DNA of 64,000 bases, from contig DLCK01000008.1 in NCBI GenBank assembly GCA_002480565.1, forward strand, positions 1 to 64,000, written 5' to 3'. Shown one piece after another: positions 16,606 to 25,618 of this stretch. The position numbers were made by a program, and so were the translations under genes. This DNA comes from Phycisphaerales bacterium UBA7800. Its GTDB lineage: Bacteria; Planctomycetota; Phycisphaerae; Phycisphaerales; Phycisphaeraceae. Below the pieces are notes generated by a model. That model was given only the letters and a program-made list of their open reading frames with translations. It searched no databases and was not told the origin of the DNA. Position 1 is the first letter of the stretch. Each line of letters begins with the position of its first letter.

Positions 16606-17841
16606 ATGCGCCTTGCATTCATTCTCGATGAATTTCCAGCACTGTCTGAAACCTTCATCGTCAATCAGGTGGCGGGATTGATTGATCGTGGAGTCACGCC
16701 AGATATTTTCGCGCTGCATCGCGGTAATACCCAGCAAAGGCACGCCGATGTGGATCGTTATGACATGCTTGGTAAAGTGACCTACGCGCCGGTTTTACCA
16801 CAAGGAAAATTCTCCCGTATCACCAGCGGCATAAGACACTTTCCCCGATTATTCTGGCAAAATCCAACCGCTGCCATCAATGCTGTCAATCCCATCAAAT
16901 ATGGTGCGTATGCCAAAAGCATGCGACTGCTTCACCATGCAGCACCTTTTTTCACCAACCGACAGTACGATATCATTCATTGCAATTTCGGGAATCTGGG
17001 GCACATGATGGCTCGCCTGCGTACTCTCGGGTTGATGCCTGGCAAACTCGTCGTGCAATTCTATGGCTTTGATGTTTCAGCGCTGCCTAAAATACAGCCG
17101 ACAGGTTATTACGACGAACTTTTTGCTCAAGCGTCCTGTCTGATGGTTCTGAGTAACTACATGAAAAGCAGGTTGGTGAAACTGGGGTGTCCAGAAGAAA
17201 AAATTGTCATCCATCGCACAGGAGCAGATGAACGCAAGTTTACCTTCAAACCCAGAACGCTCCAGCCCGGTGAGCCAATCCGAATTGTGAGTCTGGCTCG
17301 TTTGGCGGAGAAAAAAGGCCTGGAGTACGCCATTCAAGCCATCGCTCAAGTTGTCGATAAGCGACAGGATTTTATTTTTGACATCATCGGTGATGGCCCC
17401 TTGCGACAACCGTTGGAAGAGCAGATCAACCGACTAGGTGTCGGTGAGTATGTACACCTGCTTGGTTGGCAGACACAGGAACAGATTCAACAGCATCTTG
17501 ATCAATCCCATATCCTCATGGCTCCCAGTGTCACCGCGCAAAACGGCGACCAGGAAGGAACGCCTACTGCCATAGTCGAAGCACAGATGATGGGCCTGCC
17601 TGTACTCAGTACTGTTCATAGCGGTATCCCCGATATGGTTGAACATGGAGTCAATGGTTATCTGGTTCCTGAACGCGATGTCGACGCTCTGGCAGAACAT
17701 CTCTTGAAACTGATGAATCAACCTGAAGACTGGCCTCAAATGGGACAGCATGGCAGCAACCATGCCCGACGATTGTTTGATGTGAATTTACTCAATGATC
17801 AGTTGATTGAAATCTATCAAAACGTCTTGCAACAAAGTTAA
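16606..17841 (+). CDS. Glycosyltransferase, GT4 family (GT-B fold)
   Basis: A 411-residue retaining glycosyltransferase of the GT4 type, probably working on a lipid-linked or surface glycan in the cytoplasm. The N-terminal half begins MRLAFILDEFPALSETFIVNQ, the N-terminal block seen in exopolysaccharide-type GT4 enzymes (AmsK-like). The C-terminal donor-binding domain carries VSLARLAEKKGLEYAI and the signature EGTPTAIVEAQMMGLPVLST, including the conserved E of EGxPxxxxEA. The start ATG 16606 has TAGGAG eight bases upstream; the upstream TTG at 16573 does not. It is separated from the next glycosyltransferase genes by a terminator and is probably transcribed alone. Confidence 0.92.
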   Translation: MRLAFILDEFPALSETFIVNQVAGLIDRGVTPDIFALHRGNTQQRHADVDRYDMLGKVTYAPVLPQGKFSRITSGIRHFPRLFWQNPTAAINAVNPIKYGAYAKSMRLLHHAAPFFTNRQYDIIHCNFGNLGHMMARLRTLGLMPGKLVVQFYGFDVSALPKIQPTGYYDELFAQASCLMVLSNYMKSRLVKLGCPEEKIVIHRTGADERKFTFKPRTLQPGEPIRIVSLARLAEKKGLEYAIQAIAQVVDKRQDFIFDIIGDGPLRQPLEEQINRLGVGEYVHLLGWQTQEQIQQHLDQSHILMAPSVTAQNGDQEGTPTAIVEAQMMGLPVLSTVHSGIPDMVEHGVNGYLVPERDVDALAEHLLKLMNQPEDWPQMGQHGSNHARRLFDVNLLNDQLIEIYQNVLQQS

Positions 17842-18040
17842 TCAATCGAAAACTTACATAACTTTGAGCCATTGATTCTCAACGTATGTCCGTAAGATGG
17901 CGGTACCGATTCAGTTGGATTTTCTTGTCAATACGCCGATGATGACATTGCAAGACCAATATGTGAATACAAACGGTACCAGCAAAATCAGAACGGATTG
18001 CCTGGTTCCTAGTCAGTAAGTTACATGTATCTTAAACCAC

Positions 18041-18071
18041 AGGGCGCGTCCAAAAGACGCGCCCTTTTTTT
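18041..18071 (+). terminator. Strong rho-independent terminator
   Basis: A perfect 10-bp GC-rich stem (AGGGCGCGTC, loop CAAAA, GACGCGCCCT) is followed by T7. It lies 200 bases after the stop of the GT4 gene, so the 17842-18040 stretch is either a long 3' untranslated region or an independent short transcript; I see no other feature in it. Confidence 0.92.
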
Positions 18072-18192
18072 ATGGAAAGATAAATGATCTGGGGCAAATG
18101 TCCGATATCCATAATGTGTCGATTGAGTGATTCACGATCAGGTGGGGTTGTCGAGTGTAAAAAGTATCAGCAAGATTGAAGATGTAAAGCAC

Positions 18193-19155
18193 ATGAGCGA
18201 TTTTTCAGTGACGGTCATCATCCCATGTCACAATGCCCAGCAATGGTTGCCTGCCACGTTGGCATCCGTGGCTGCGCAGACGCTTATACCTCAGCAGGTG
18301 ATTCTCATTGCGGATCGATGCACCGATGACTCAGTTCAATTGGCACGGGATTATGACCTGCCGATACTGGTGCTTGAATCGGACTTTGGCAATGCTGCTA
18401 GTGCGCGGAACATGGGCATCGAGCATGCCGAGCATCCGTGGATTGCTTTGCTTGATGCAGATGACCAGTGGTATCCACAGCATCTTGAAAATGCAGCGAA
18501 AATGCTGGTTCAAACGGATCAGGTGGCTTATTGCGGGCGATATGATCTGATGGACAATGTCGATGGACGCCATCCTATGGTTGGCTTTGATGTGCCGGAA
18601 TTTTCCAAAAGCAAAACTCACTTAACACATACTGATTATCTCGACTTGATGCTCAAGCATATTCCCTTTGGACACCAGACCGTGATCTACCAACGTGAAC
18701 GATTGTCCAAAGTGGGCGGGTTTAATCCGTCATTTGTCCGCCGTCATGATATCGACCTGTGGCTGCGCATGATTTACAATCACACGTGGGCATTTCAATC
18801 GCAGACATCTGCGTCCTATCGCGATCAGACACCCGGTGCGATTTCTCGTAACCGTGTTGAGGTGGCTTATTATGAAATGTTGGCGATGGTCAATAATCAA
18901 AAACAATATCAAAGCCCTCAACTTGAACACTTGATTAAAGGCTATGCACGTCAGGCCATGAGTGCTGCTTTGCTGTTGGCTGACAAGACGTGGGCTGCCA
19001 AACTCCGTGCGTTGGCTTGGCCGTATCTGGATATCAAATACAAGAGTATTTATGCAACGCTTGGGATATGTCCGCCATTGTTACGCAGCTTGGTAAGACT
19101 CAAACGCAAAGTCACAACCCGTCATATCGACGTTGTTATGAAGGAGGTGCCCTGA
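18193..19155 (+). CDS. Glycosyltransferase, GT2 family
   Basis: An inverting GT-A glycosyltransferase of about 320 residues. The fold starts with SVTVIIPCHNAQQWLPATLASVAAQ, followed by NAASARNMGIEHA and the metal-binding DXD-type motif LLDADDQWY near residue 100. A family motif (RRHDIDLWLRM) corresponding to the ED/QD region occurs near 200. ATG 18193, at the start of the domain, is preferred to GTG 18127, which would add 22 unrelated residues. It is the first of three genes joined by stop-start overlaps and AAGGAGG-type sites, thus an operon that very likely assembles one glycan. Acceptor and sugar are unknown. Confidence 0.9.
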   Translation: MSDFSVTVIIPCHNAQQWLPATLASVAAQTLIPQQVILIADRCTDDSVQLARDYDLPILVLESDFGNAASARNMGIEHAEHPWIALLDADDQWYPQHLENAAKMLVQTDQVAYCGRYDLMDNVDGRHPMVGFDVPEFSKSKTHLTHTDYLDLMLKHIPFGHQTVIYQRERLSKVGGFNPSFVRRHDIDLWLRMIYNHTWAFQSQTSASYRDQTPGAISRNRVEVAYYEMLAMVNNQKQYQSPQLEHLIKGYARQAMSAALLLADKTWAAKLRALAWPYLDIKYKSIYATLGICPPLLRSLVRLKRKVTTRHIDVVMKEVP

Positions 19156-20066
19156 TGGAGCAAGCGACGCCTTATTTCAGTGTGATCATGCCTGCGTTCA
19201 ATCGCCAGCAACTCATCGAAGTGTCTGTGGGGTCAGTCCTCAATCAGACGTTTGGCGACTTTGAATTAATCGTCATTGATGATGGTAGTACTGACAATAC
19301 CGTGCAAATTTTAGAGCAGATCAATGATCCGCGATTGATCGTACTCAAGCAGACCAACGCCGGACCAGGTGCTGCACGTAATCGCGGGATTGGTGTTGCC
19401 AAGGGCGAGTATGTTGCCTTTCTGGATAGTGATGACTTGTACCTGCCATGGACACTTCAAATCTATCATGATGCGATTTTAGCCAATGAGAATCCAAGTC
19501 TGATGATCAGTCATGCCAGTGATTTTCACGACACTACTGAATTGGAACAGATTAAAAACGAGCCAGTCAAGATTCATCGCTATGACGATTATTTTCAGGC
19601 AGCAGATCAGAATTTCTGGATTGGTGCCAGCGTTGTTGGCGTTAATCGTGAGGTGCTTTTAAAGTCCGGCGGATTCAATAATGCCAAGGTCAATCAGGAA
19701 GACTGCGACCTGTGGTTACGCCTTGGTAATGCGCCGGGTTTTATTGCGATTCATCAACCCATCTGCTCTGGCAGACGCTGGCATGATCAAAACGTCTCAC
19801 ATGAGATGGATAAGAATATCAAGGGTGTTCAATACCTGCTTAATCAAGCAAAGCTCGGGGCATATCCCAAAACCAATCACAAGGCACTGCTGACGATTCT
19901 CACACGACATATCCGACCTGCATCACTGGACTGTATCAAGCATGGTTATCGCAGTGTTGCATGGGATTTGTATAAAGAGACTTTTTTCTGGAACCTCAAG
20001 CTTGGGCGTTTACGATATCTGCTTGGGTTCTGGCTTCGATTCATCACCGGACGGAGGGGACGCTGA
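19155..20066 (+). CDS. Glycosyltransferase, GT2 family
   Basis: A second GT-A enzyme, 303 residues. The motifs are FSVIMPAFNRQQLIEVSVGS, the nucleotide-binding VIDDGSTDNT, GPGAARNRGI and the DXD-type FLDSDDLYL, followed by NQEDCDLWLRLG (catalytic-base region). The start codon overlaps the stop of the first GT2 gene (TGATG) and has AAGGAGGTG immediately upstream, which fixes it at 19155; the longer frame to 18990 lies inside the preceding gene. Tight coupling suggests equal amounts of the two enzymes and sequential sugar additions. Confidence 0.92.
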   Translation: MEQATPYFSVIMPAFNRQQLIEVSVGSVLNQTFGDFELIVIDDGSTDNTVQILEQINDPRLIVLKQTNAGPGAARNRGIGVAKGEYVAFLDSDDLYLPWTLQIYHDAILANENPSLMISHASDFHDTTELEQIKNEPVKIHRYDDYFQAADQNFWIGASVVGVNREVLLKSGGFNNAKVNQEDCDLWLRLGNAPGFIAIHQPICSGRRWHDQNVSHEMDKNIKGVQYLLNQAKLGAYPKTNHKALLTILTRHIRPASLDCIKHGYRSVAWDLYKETFFWNLKLGRLRYLLGFWLRFITGRRGR

Positions 20067-21166
20067 TGCATGTATCCAGCTTTGTTCATCTGCATCGGAC
20101 GCGTACGCCGACCGGCGTTGGGGTGCATATCATTGAGATGCTCCGTGAGTTGGCTTCGCGTGATGGTGTTGATTTACAGATGCTTGTTTCGCGTGAGCAG
20201 ACTGATGGACATGGCAATGTCCTGCCGGAGTTTTCACTTGGTGAGTTGCCCCTGGTGACCTATCCCATGTCCCGTCGTATCGCCGAGGGATGTTGGCGAT
20301 ATCTGAATTGGCCTGCGGTGGATCGTTACGTTGGCAAGACCGATGTGCTTTATTCTCCGACTGAAGTGGCGATTTCCACGCGAAGTATCCCGCAGGTTTT
20401 GACGATTCATGATATGTATCTCATGGAGACTGATCTGCCTTGGTCGAATACGCCTGAGAGTCGAAAAATTGCTGCCCGATGGGAGAAGCTCACGCGACTG
20501 ATGGTGGATCGTGCTTCGCGGATTGTGACGGTTTCCAACTTTACCAAGCGGCGCATTGTGGAGTTGCTTGGTGCAGACCCGGATCAGATTCACGTGATTG
20601 GTAACGGCGTTGGCAAAGCCTACTTCGAGCCGAATTTGAATGTGGTATTGCCTGTGAGTGAACCATATGTATTGGTGGTGGGGGGCTTGACCCAACGTAA
20701 GAATGGTGATGCCGTTTTCGCGGTTGCCCAGACACTTGAACAAATGGATTCGCAAATCAAGATCGTCGTCGCTGGCAAGTCACCTACGGAGTATGTCAAC
20801 GAAGCAAAAGCGCATCCTAATATTGAACTGCTCGGTTATGTCGATGACGCGATTTTGCCTGCGATGATGGCTCGAAGCGTGGCATTAATGTTTTTATCAC
20901 GGTATGAGGGTTTTGGAATGCCTGCCGTTGAAGCGATGGCAGCCGGGGCGCCGGTGATTGTATCGCCCTATGCTTCATTGCCCGAGATCGTTGGCGCTGC
21001 CGGTTTGATCATGGACCCGACAGATGAACATGCCATTGCCACACAAATTGTCTCCCTGGCCCGGACGCCTGGCAGTCGTGATCAGTTGATCGCTAAAGGC
21101 AAACAATGGGCCCAGCGGTATACATGGGCACATTGTGTCGACCGACTCCTTGCCGCAATGCACTGA
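20066..21166 (+). CDS. Glycosyltransferase, GT4 family
   Basis: A 366-residue GT-B glycosyltransferase, the third gene of the coupled operon (TGATG overlap with the previous stop, GGAGGGG site). The N-terminus has HRTRTPTGVGVHIIEML, a glycine-rich acceptor-side loop. The donor domain shows VGGLTQRKNGDAVFAVA, then FLSRYEGFGMPAVEAMAAGAPVI, the classic mannosyltransferase B-like signature with E-x7-E. Members of this subgroup often transfer mannose or rhamnose from nucleotide sugars. There is no flippase or polymerase in the window, so the complete pathway lies elsewhere. Confidence 0.93.
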   Translation: MHVSSFVHLHRTRTPTGVGVHIIEMLRELASRDGVDLQMLVSREQTDGHGNVLPEFSLGELPLVTYPMSRRIAEGCWRYLNWPAVDRYVGKTDVLYSPTEVAISTRSIPQVLTIHDMYLMETDLPWSNTPESRKIAARWEKLTRLMVDRASRIVTVSNFTKRRIVELLGADPDQIHVIGNGVGKAYFEPNLNVVLPVSEPYVLVVGGLTQRKNGDAVFAVAQTLEQMDSQIKIVVAGKSPTEYVNEAKAHPNIELLGYVDDAILPAMMARSVALMFLSRYEGFGMPAVEAMAAGAPVIVSPYASLPEIVGAAGLIMDPTDEHAIATQIVSLARTPGSRDQLIAKGKQWAQRYTWAHCVDRLLAAMH

Positions 21167-21264
21167 GAATCAACGCAAAGCACATAGAACTTGCGGACAG
21201 TATCGCCCCAAGGTGGTATCCTAATGCACTGACGATATCACAATGCCTGCTGATGGAGATTCAA

Positions 21265-21915
21265 ATGAAACAAACACTTTACTGCCTGATGGGTCTGACG
21301 CTGATCTGCACTGCCGGTTGTAGCACCATGTACTACGCGGTCAGTGAACAGTTGGGATATCAGAAGCGTGAGATTCTGGTCGATCGTGTGGTTGATGCCC
21401 GTGATGAACAGACTCAGGCCAAGGAACAGTTTCAAACGACGCTTGAAAAATTCAAAGCCGTCGCCAATTTCAATGGCGGTGAACTTGAACAACGCTACAA
21501 CGAACTCAAAGCCGAGTACGATCGTTGCAGCAAGCAGGCCAAGGCTGTGAAGTCTCGGATCGATTCAATTGAGAATGTGGCCAATGCCATGTTTGATGAA
21601 TGGGAAAATGAACTCAATCAATATGCGTCAGATTCACTGCGTAAAGCAAGTGAACAGCAACTCTCCGCAACCAAGGCACGGTATCAGCAGATGTTCGCAG
21701 CAATGGTTGTCGCAGAGCAGAAAATGCAGCCGGTCTTAGCAGCATTCAACGATCAGGTTTTATTCCTTAAGCACAACCTCAACGCTCGCGCGATTGCCTC
21801 ACTTGAGTCGTCGGTGACTGCCATGCAAACCGATGTCGCCAAGCTCATCCGTGAGATGGAGACGTCCATTGATCAAGCCAATCGTTTTATCAATGATCTC
21901 AAGTCCAATGGCTAA
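21265..21915 (+). CDS. DUF2959-type lipoprotein
   Basis: A 216-residue lipoprotein. The signal peptide ends in the lipobox TAGC (C about 19), followed by STMYYAVSEQLGYQKREILVDRVVDARDEQ, the conserved opening of DUF2959. The rest is predicted to be long antiparallel helices rich in Q, E and K, for example QAKEQFQTTLEKFKAV. Function of the family is unknown. The start at ATG 21265 is fixed by GGAG and the lipobox; the longer frame to 21106 overlaps the glycosyltransferase gene. A -10-like TATCCT lies upstream, so it is probably transcribed separately from the glycosyltransferases. Confidence 0.85.
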   Translation: MKQTLYCLMGLTLICTAGCSTMYYAVSEQLGYQKREILVDRVVDARDEQTQAKEQFQTTLEKFKAVANFNGGELEQRYNELKAEYDRCSKQAKAVKSRIDSIENVANAMFDEWENELNQYASDSLRKASEQQLSATKARYQQMFAAMVVAEQKMQPVLAAFNDQVLFLKHNLNARAIASLESSVTAMQTDVAKLIREMETSIDQANRFINDLKSNG

Positions 21916-21965
21916 TTGTTTTGTACCTTTTTTACCCTAATTGATACCCCAAGAGGAACAAGCCT

Positions 21966-22565
21966 ATGTCCACCGTCCGATTTGCCCTGTTGTTTGCAGT
22001 AATGAGCTGTGTGATGACTTTTGTATCGTCAAATGCCAATGCTCAAGATGCCAAGCAAGACGTCCTTGTTGAAATCCAAACCAACTATGGCAACATCACA
22101 CTCAAGCTGTTTCCCGACAAAGCACCCAAGTCCGTTGAGAACTTTCTGGGCTATGTCGATGAAGGCTTCTACAGCCAGACGATTTTCCATCGTGTGATCC
22201 CGACGTTCATGATCCAAGGCGGAGGCATGACAGAAGACATGCGTGAAAAGAAAACTCGTGCTGCAATTGAAAATGAAGCAGACAACGGACTGTCCAACAA
22301 ACTTGGTACAGTCGCCATGGCGCGGACTGGTAATCCACATTCTGCAACGTCGCAGTTTTTCATCAACACCAAAGATAATCCGTTTTTGGATCACCGCAGT
22401 AAAGCCAACGGGCGAACCTGGGGCTACTGTGTCTTTGGCCAAGTCATCAAAGGCATGAGTGTGGTCAACGACATCAAAAACGTGCAGACTGCGACCAAGG
22501 GTTTTCACGAAAACGTACCCGTCAAGTCAGTCATCATCACCAAGGCGATTCGCGTTAAGGAATAA
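21966..22565 (+). CDS. Secreted peptidyl-prolyl cis-trans isomerase (cyclophilin)
   Basis: A 199-residue cyclophilin that catalyses proline isomerisation of exported proteins. A cleavable signal peptide (ALLFAVMSCVMTFVSSNANA) places it in the periplasm. The catalytic fold is intact: NFLGYVDEGFYSQTIFHRVIPTFMIQGG contains the FHRV and active-site R, and NPHSATSQFFINTKDN provides the Q-F-F motif. The bacterial cyclophilins have this short loop form without the usual W. ATG 21966 with AGAGGA upstream is clear. It is 50 bases after the DUF2959 gene and may share its transcript. Confidence 0.95.
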   Translation: MSTVRFALLFAVMSCVMTFVSSNANAQDAKQDVLVEIQTNYGNITLKLFPDKAPKSVENFLGYVDEGFYSQTIFHRVIPTFMIQGGGMTEDMREKKTRAAIENEADNGLSNKLGTVAMARTGNPHSATSQFFINTKDNPFLDHRSKANGRTWGYCVFGQVIKGMSVVNDIKNVQTATKGFHENVPVKSVIITKAIRVKE

Positions 22566-22682
22566 ACAAACGGCCTTAGCTCTATTTTAAAATCAAAAAG
22601 ACACTGCGATTTTTCTTTTCTTGTAAAGCTCTGTGCCTCAGTATCATTGTGCCTCATCCATCAGAAACGAATGTGCAAAACC

Positions 22683-23438
22683 ATGCCCATGATCCACTCG
22701 GAAAACCTGGCCAAGTCATTCCCGACACCTGACGGCTCGCAGAAGTTGGCGGTTGCCGGGTTGAGCTTTGCGGTGGAGCCGGGGCAGATTTACGGGTTAC
22801 TCGGCCCCAATGGTGCAGGCAAGACAACGACACTGCGGATGCTCTGCGGGTTGGTTGTACCAACTTCAGGCCGCGCGGTCATCGCCGGATACGATGTGCA
22901 GCAACAACCCTTGGCTGTCAAACAGGTGTTGGGGTTTTTGACCGCCAATACCGGCTTGTATCAACGCCTGTCCGTCCGGGATGTACTGGTCTACTTCGGC
23001 AAGCTTCATGGCATGACCACCCCCCAGGCCAAAGACCGGGCTGCTGCGTTGATCGACACCTTCGACATGGCGGACTTTGCAACCCTGCGTTGCGGCTCCT
23101 TGTCCACCGGCCAGAAACAACGTTGCAATATTGCCCGAGCCCTTGTCGCTGACCCACCAGCATTGATCCTTGACGAACCAACGTTGGGGCTTGATGTGCT
23201 ATCCAATCGCGTGATGCTCAACTTTGTCCGTGATCAGCGTGATGCAGGTAAGAGCATCATTCTCAGTACGCATTATCTGGATGAAGCTGAAACACTCTGC
23301 GACCGCATCGGCCTGATCCATCAAGGCCGACTCATCGCCGAGGGCAGCTTCCCGCAACTCCAAGAGCAAAGCGGTGAGCATCGACTCAGTGACATTTTCC
23401 TCAAACTCATTCACGAGGAACCGGTGCATATCGTATGA
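22683..23438 (+). CDS. ABC transporter ATP-binding protein (NatA-like)
   Basis: The ATPase subunit of an ABC exporter, about 251 residues. Walker A GPNGAGKTT, the Q-loop region, signature LSTGQKQR (a variant of LSGGQ), Walker B LILDEP and switch histidine (LSTHYLDEAE) are all present. The DRIGLIHQGRLIAEG tail is typical of the NatA/CcmA group. The start is uncertain among ATG 22671, 22683 and 22689; the domain begins with MIHSENLAKSF. Its stop overlaps the start of the permease gene (ATGA), so the pair forms one transporter. Confidence 0.93.
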   Translation: MPMIHSENLAKSFPTPDGSQKLAVAGLSFAVEPGQIYGLLGPNGAGKTTTLRMLCGLVVPTSGRAVIAGYDVQQQPLAVKQVLGFLTANTGLYQRLSVRDVLVYFGKLHGMTTPQAKDRAAALIDTFDMADFATLRCGSLSTGQKQRCNIARALVADPPALILDEPTLGLDVLSNRVMLNFVRDQRDAGKSIILSTHYLDEAETLCDRIGLIHQGRLIAEGSFPQLQEQSGEHRLSDIFLKLIHEEPVHIV

Positions 23439-25543
23439 ATCTCACCCGTATCAAGACGATTTACTTCAAGGAATTGGTAGACTTGCTGCGCGATCGGCGG
23501 ACGGTGATTGCCACCATCATCGTGCCGGTGGTGTTGTATCCAATGCTCATGCTCTTTTCAGTTCAGGCCGCAAGTGTCCAGACCGGCAAGGTCGCCCAGG
23601 AGCAGATCGTCGTCGGCGTCCCATCCCGTGAAGATCAAAACACACTCATCCGACTACTTGCCAATGAGCCGACTCCCAAGGATGAGGATGGCCAGCCGGA
23701 TACGGATTACAAACCGCTCATCAGTCGCGTGCAATGGGTGATCACCAAAGACATCAAGTCCGCGGTGCAGTCACATCAAATTGGTTGTGGCGTGTTGGTC
23801 AGTAAAGTCCAAAACGCAGGCGATCCACTGCGTGAACAATACACCTTTGAGCTGTTGGTGCAGACCGACCAGATTCGATCCAGGATGGCAGCCAACCGGG
23901 TGGAAAGTGCGCTTCGCCGCATTGGTCAAAACCGAGTCGATCAGCGACTTGATTCACTTGACGTGTCGCGTGACGTGATCGACCCCTTCTTTTTCAAGCA
24001 GACCAATCTCACAACGTCCGGCTCGTTGCTGGGCTTGATCATGCCGTTGCTGTTGGTGTTGATCACCTTAACCAGCGCGATCTATCCGGCGATTGACTTA
24101 ACAGCCGGTGAACGTGAACGCGGGACGTTGGAGACGTTACTGGTCTGCCCGGTGCCCGCAGGGGAGTTGGTTGCAGGTAAATTTTTGACGGTGGTGACCA
24201 TTGCATTGCTTGGAGCGATGCTCAACCTTGGCAGTGTCGCTGCGACGGTGTACTTTGGCGGGCTCACGGATTTGCTTGGTGCAGCGGAACAAAGTGCAGG
24301 TGACTTGCCGTTGTCTGCGATTCCGATTGTGCTTCTTGCGTTGATTCCGTTTGCGGTTTTGACCTCTGCGATTTTGCTTGCGGTCTGCGGTTTTGCCCGG
24401 AGTTTCAAGGAAGCTCAAAACTACATCACGCCGGTGATTTTGGCGACGCTCATGCCGGGGATGGTGGCCAATTTACCGGGGACACAGTTGCAGGGACCGA
24501 TGTTGGTTTTGCCGGTTGGGAACATGGTTTTGCTTGTTCGTGATTTGCTTTCGGGTACGCAGTTGGAAGTGTATCAGATCATGATGGTACTGCTGTCCAC
24601 GAGTCTTTATGCCGGTGGTGCGGTCGCATTGGCCACGCAGATGTTTGGTCGTGAAGCGGTGATGTTCTCCGATAACGCGTCGATTAAAAGTTTACTGTCA
24701 CGCCGCATGATCCGAGCCAGTAAGTATCCGAGCATGGGCTTGGCCTGTTTTTATGTTGCGATGCTTTTTCCCGTTTGGTTTTACGTGCAGACGGCACTGC
24801 AGCGAAAATTTGATGGGGACATGGTCAATGTCCTGCGATGGACCGCGGTGTTAATGCCGGTGTTCTTTGCGATCCTGCCTGCCTTGATGCTCTGGTATTT
24901 CAAACTCGAAATGAAACCGACTCTCGCGCTGGGCAAAGCCGCGCCAAGGTATTGGCTTAGTGGCCTGCTTCTTGGCTTATCCATGTGGGTGGTAGGGCAC
25001 GAAATTTTTGTGATTCAGGAATACATCCTGCCGATCCCCGAAGCCTTGATCCAACAGCAGGCGCCCATGGAAGCGTTGATGAAAAACCAACCGCTCTGGT
25101 GGTTGTTGCTCGTTGTCGCAGTCGTGCCGGCAGTGGTCGAAGAGATGTGTTTCCGGGGCATGCTCCTTAATTCACTGCGTGCCAATTCCAGGCGATACAT
25201 CGGCTTGCTGGTCACCGCAGCAGCCTTTGCGATGTTCCATTTTCTGGTCTACCGATTGGCGTTGACCTTCGTACTTGGACTCTTTCTGGCTTACCTGTGT
25301 TGGCAAAGTCGAAGCATCTGGCCGGGCGTGTTGGCGCACTTTATGAACAACGGCTTTGCAGTCCTCCGAGCGCAATATCCCAATGTGGTCGAGTGGATCG
25401 GCATTGATCCTGCCAGTGAATCCAAACATCTTCCCATCCATGTGATCGTCATCGCGGCCGTGTTGGTCGTCGCTGCAATCTGGATCAGTCGTAAGCCAAT
25501 GGATGAACCACAGAGTCACAGAGGCACAGAGACAAGCCAGTGA
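23435..25543 (+). CDS. ABC transporter permease fused to CPBP intramembrane protease
   Basis: A 702-residue membrane protein. The N-terminal part is an ABC-2/NatB-type permease (cytoplasmic start MNLTRIKTIYFKELVDLLRDRRTV, long external loop about 60-200, then six helices). The C-terminal 230 residues form a CPBP (Abi/CAAX-like) glutamic protease with EEMCFR near 569, FHFLVYR near 601 and HFMNN near 635, the three conserved motifs. Such fusions are known in planctomycetes and are paired with a NatA ATPase, as here. The last dozen residues (EPQSHRGTETSQ) are encoded by a dispersed repeat at 25506-25593, so the ancestral C-terminus was probably different. Confidence 0.9.
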   Translation: MNLTRIKTIYFKELVDLLRDRRTVIATIIVPVVLYPMLMLFSVQAASVQTGKVAQEQIVVGVPSREDQNTLIRLLANEPTPKDEDGQPDTDYKPLISRVQWVITKDIKSAVQSHQIGCGVLVSKVQNAGDPLREQYTFELLVQTDQIRSRMAANRVESALRRIGQNRVDQRLDSLDVSRDVIDPFFFKQTNLTTSGSLLGLIMPLLLVLITLTSAIYPAIDLTAGERERGTLETLLVCPVPAGELVAGKFLTVVTIALLGAMLNLGSVAATVYFGGLTDLLGAAEQSAGDLPLSAIPIVLLALIPFAVLTSAILLAVCGFARSFKEAQNYITPVILATLMPGMVANLPGTQLQGPMLVLPVGNMVLLVRDLLSGTQLEVYQIMMVLLSTSLYAGGAVALATQMFGREAVMFSDNASIKSLLSRRMIRASKYPSMGLACFYVAMLFPVWFYVQTALQRKFDGDMVNVLRWTAVLMPVFFAILPALMLWYFKLEMKPTLALGKAAPRYWLSGLLLGLSMWVVGHEIFVIQEYILPIPEALIQQQAPMEALMKNQPLWWLLLVVAVVPAVVEEMCFRGMLLNSLRANSRRYIGLLVTAAAFAMFHFLVYRLALTFVLGLFLAYLCWQSRSIWPGVLAHFMNNGFAVLRAQYPNVVEWIGIDPASESKHLPIHVIVIAAVLVVAAIWISRKPMDEPQSHRGTETSQ

Positions 25544-25593
25544 TAATGATCTACTCTGTGTTTCAGGCTCTGTGACTCCGTGTCTCTGTGGTT
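25506..25593. repeat. Dispersed palindromic CACAGAG-type repeat
   Basis: Two inverted arms built from the unit CTCTGTG/CACAGAG (25506-25533 and 25566-25593) could form one long stem. Elements of this kind, reading HRGTE when translated, are scattered through many bacterial genomes, including planctomycetes. This copy overlaps the end of the permease-protease gene and borders the moaE promoter. Confidence 0.75.
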
Positions 25594-25605
25594 AAAAAAA
25601 TCCAT

Positions 25606-25611
25606 TACAAT
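25606..25611 (+). promoter_or_regulatory. Candidate -10 element of moaE
   Basis: TACAAT followed by GTCCGC. The 13-base string TTACAATGTCCGC occurs here (25605-25617) and again at 29156-29168 in front of another gene. With this -10 the transcript would begin at about 25618, at or just before the second ATG of moaE. No recognisable -35 is present. Confidence 0.3.
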
Positions 25612-25618
25612 GTCCGCC

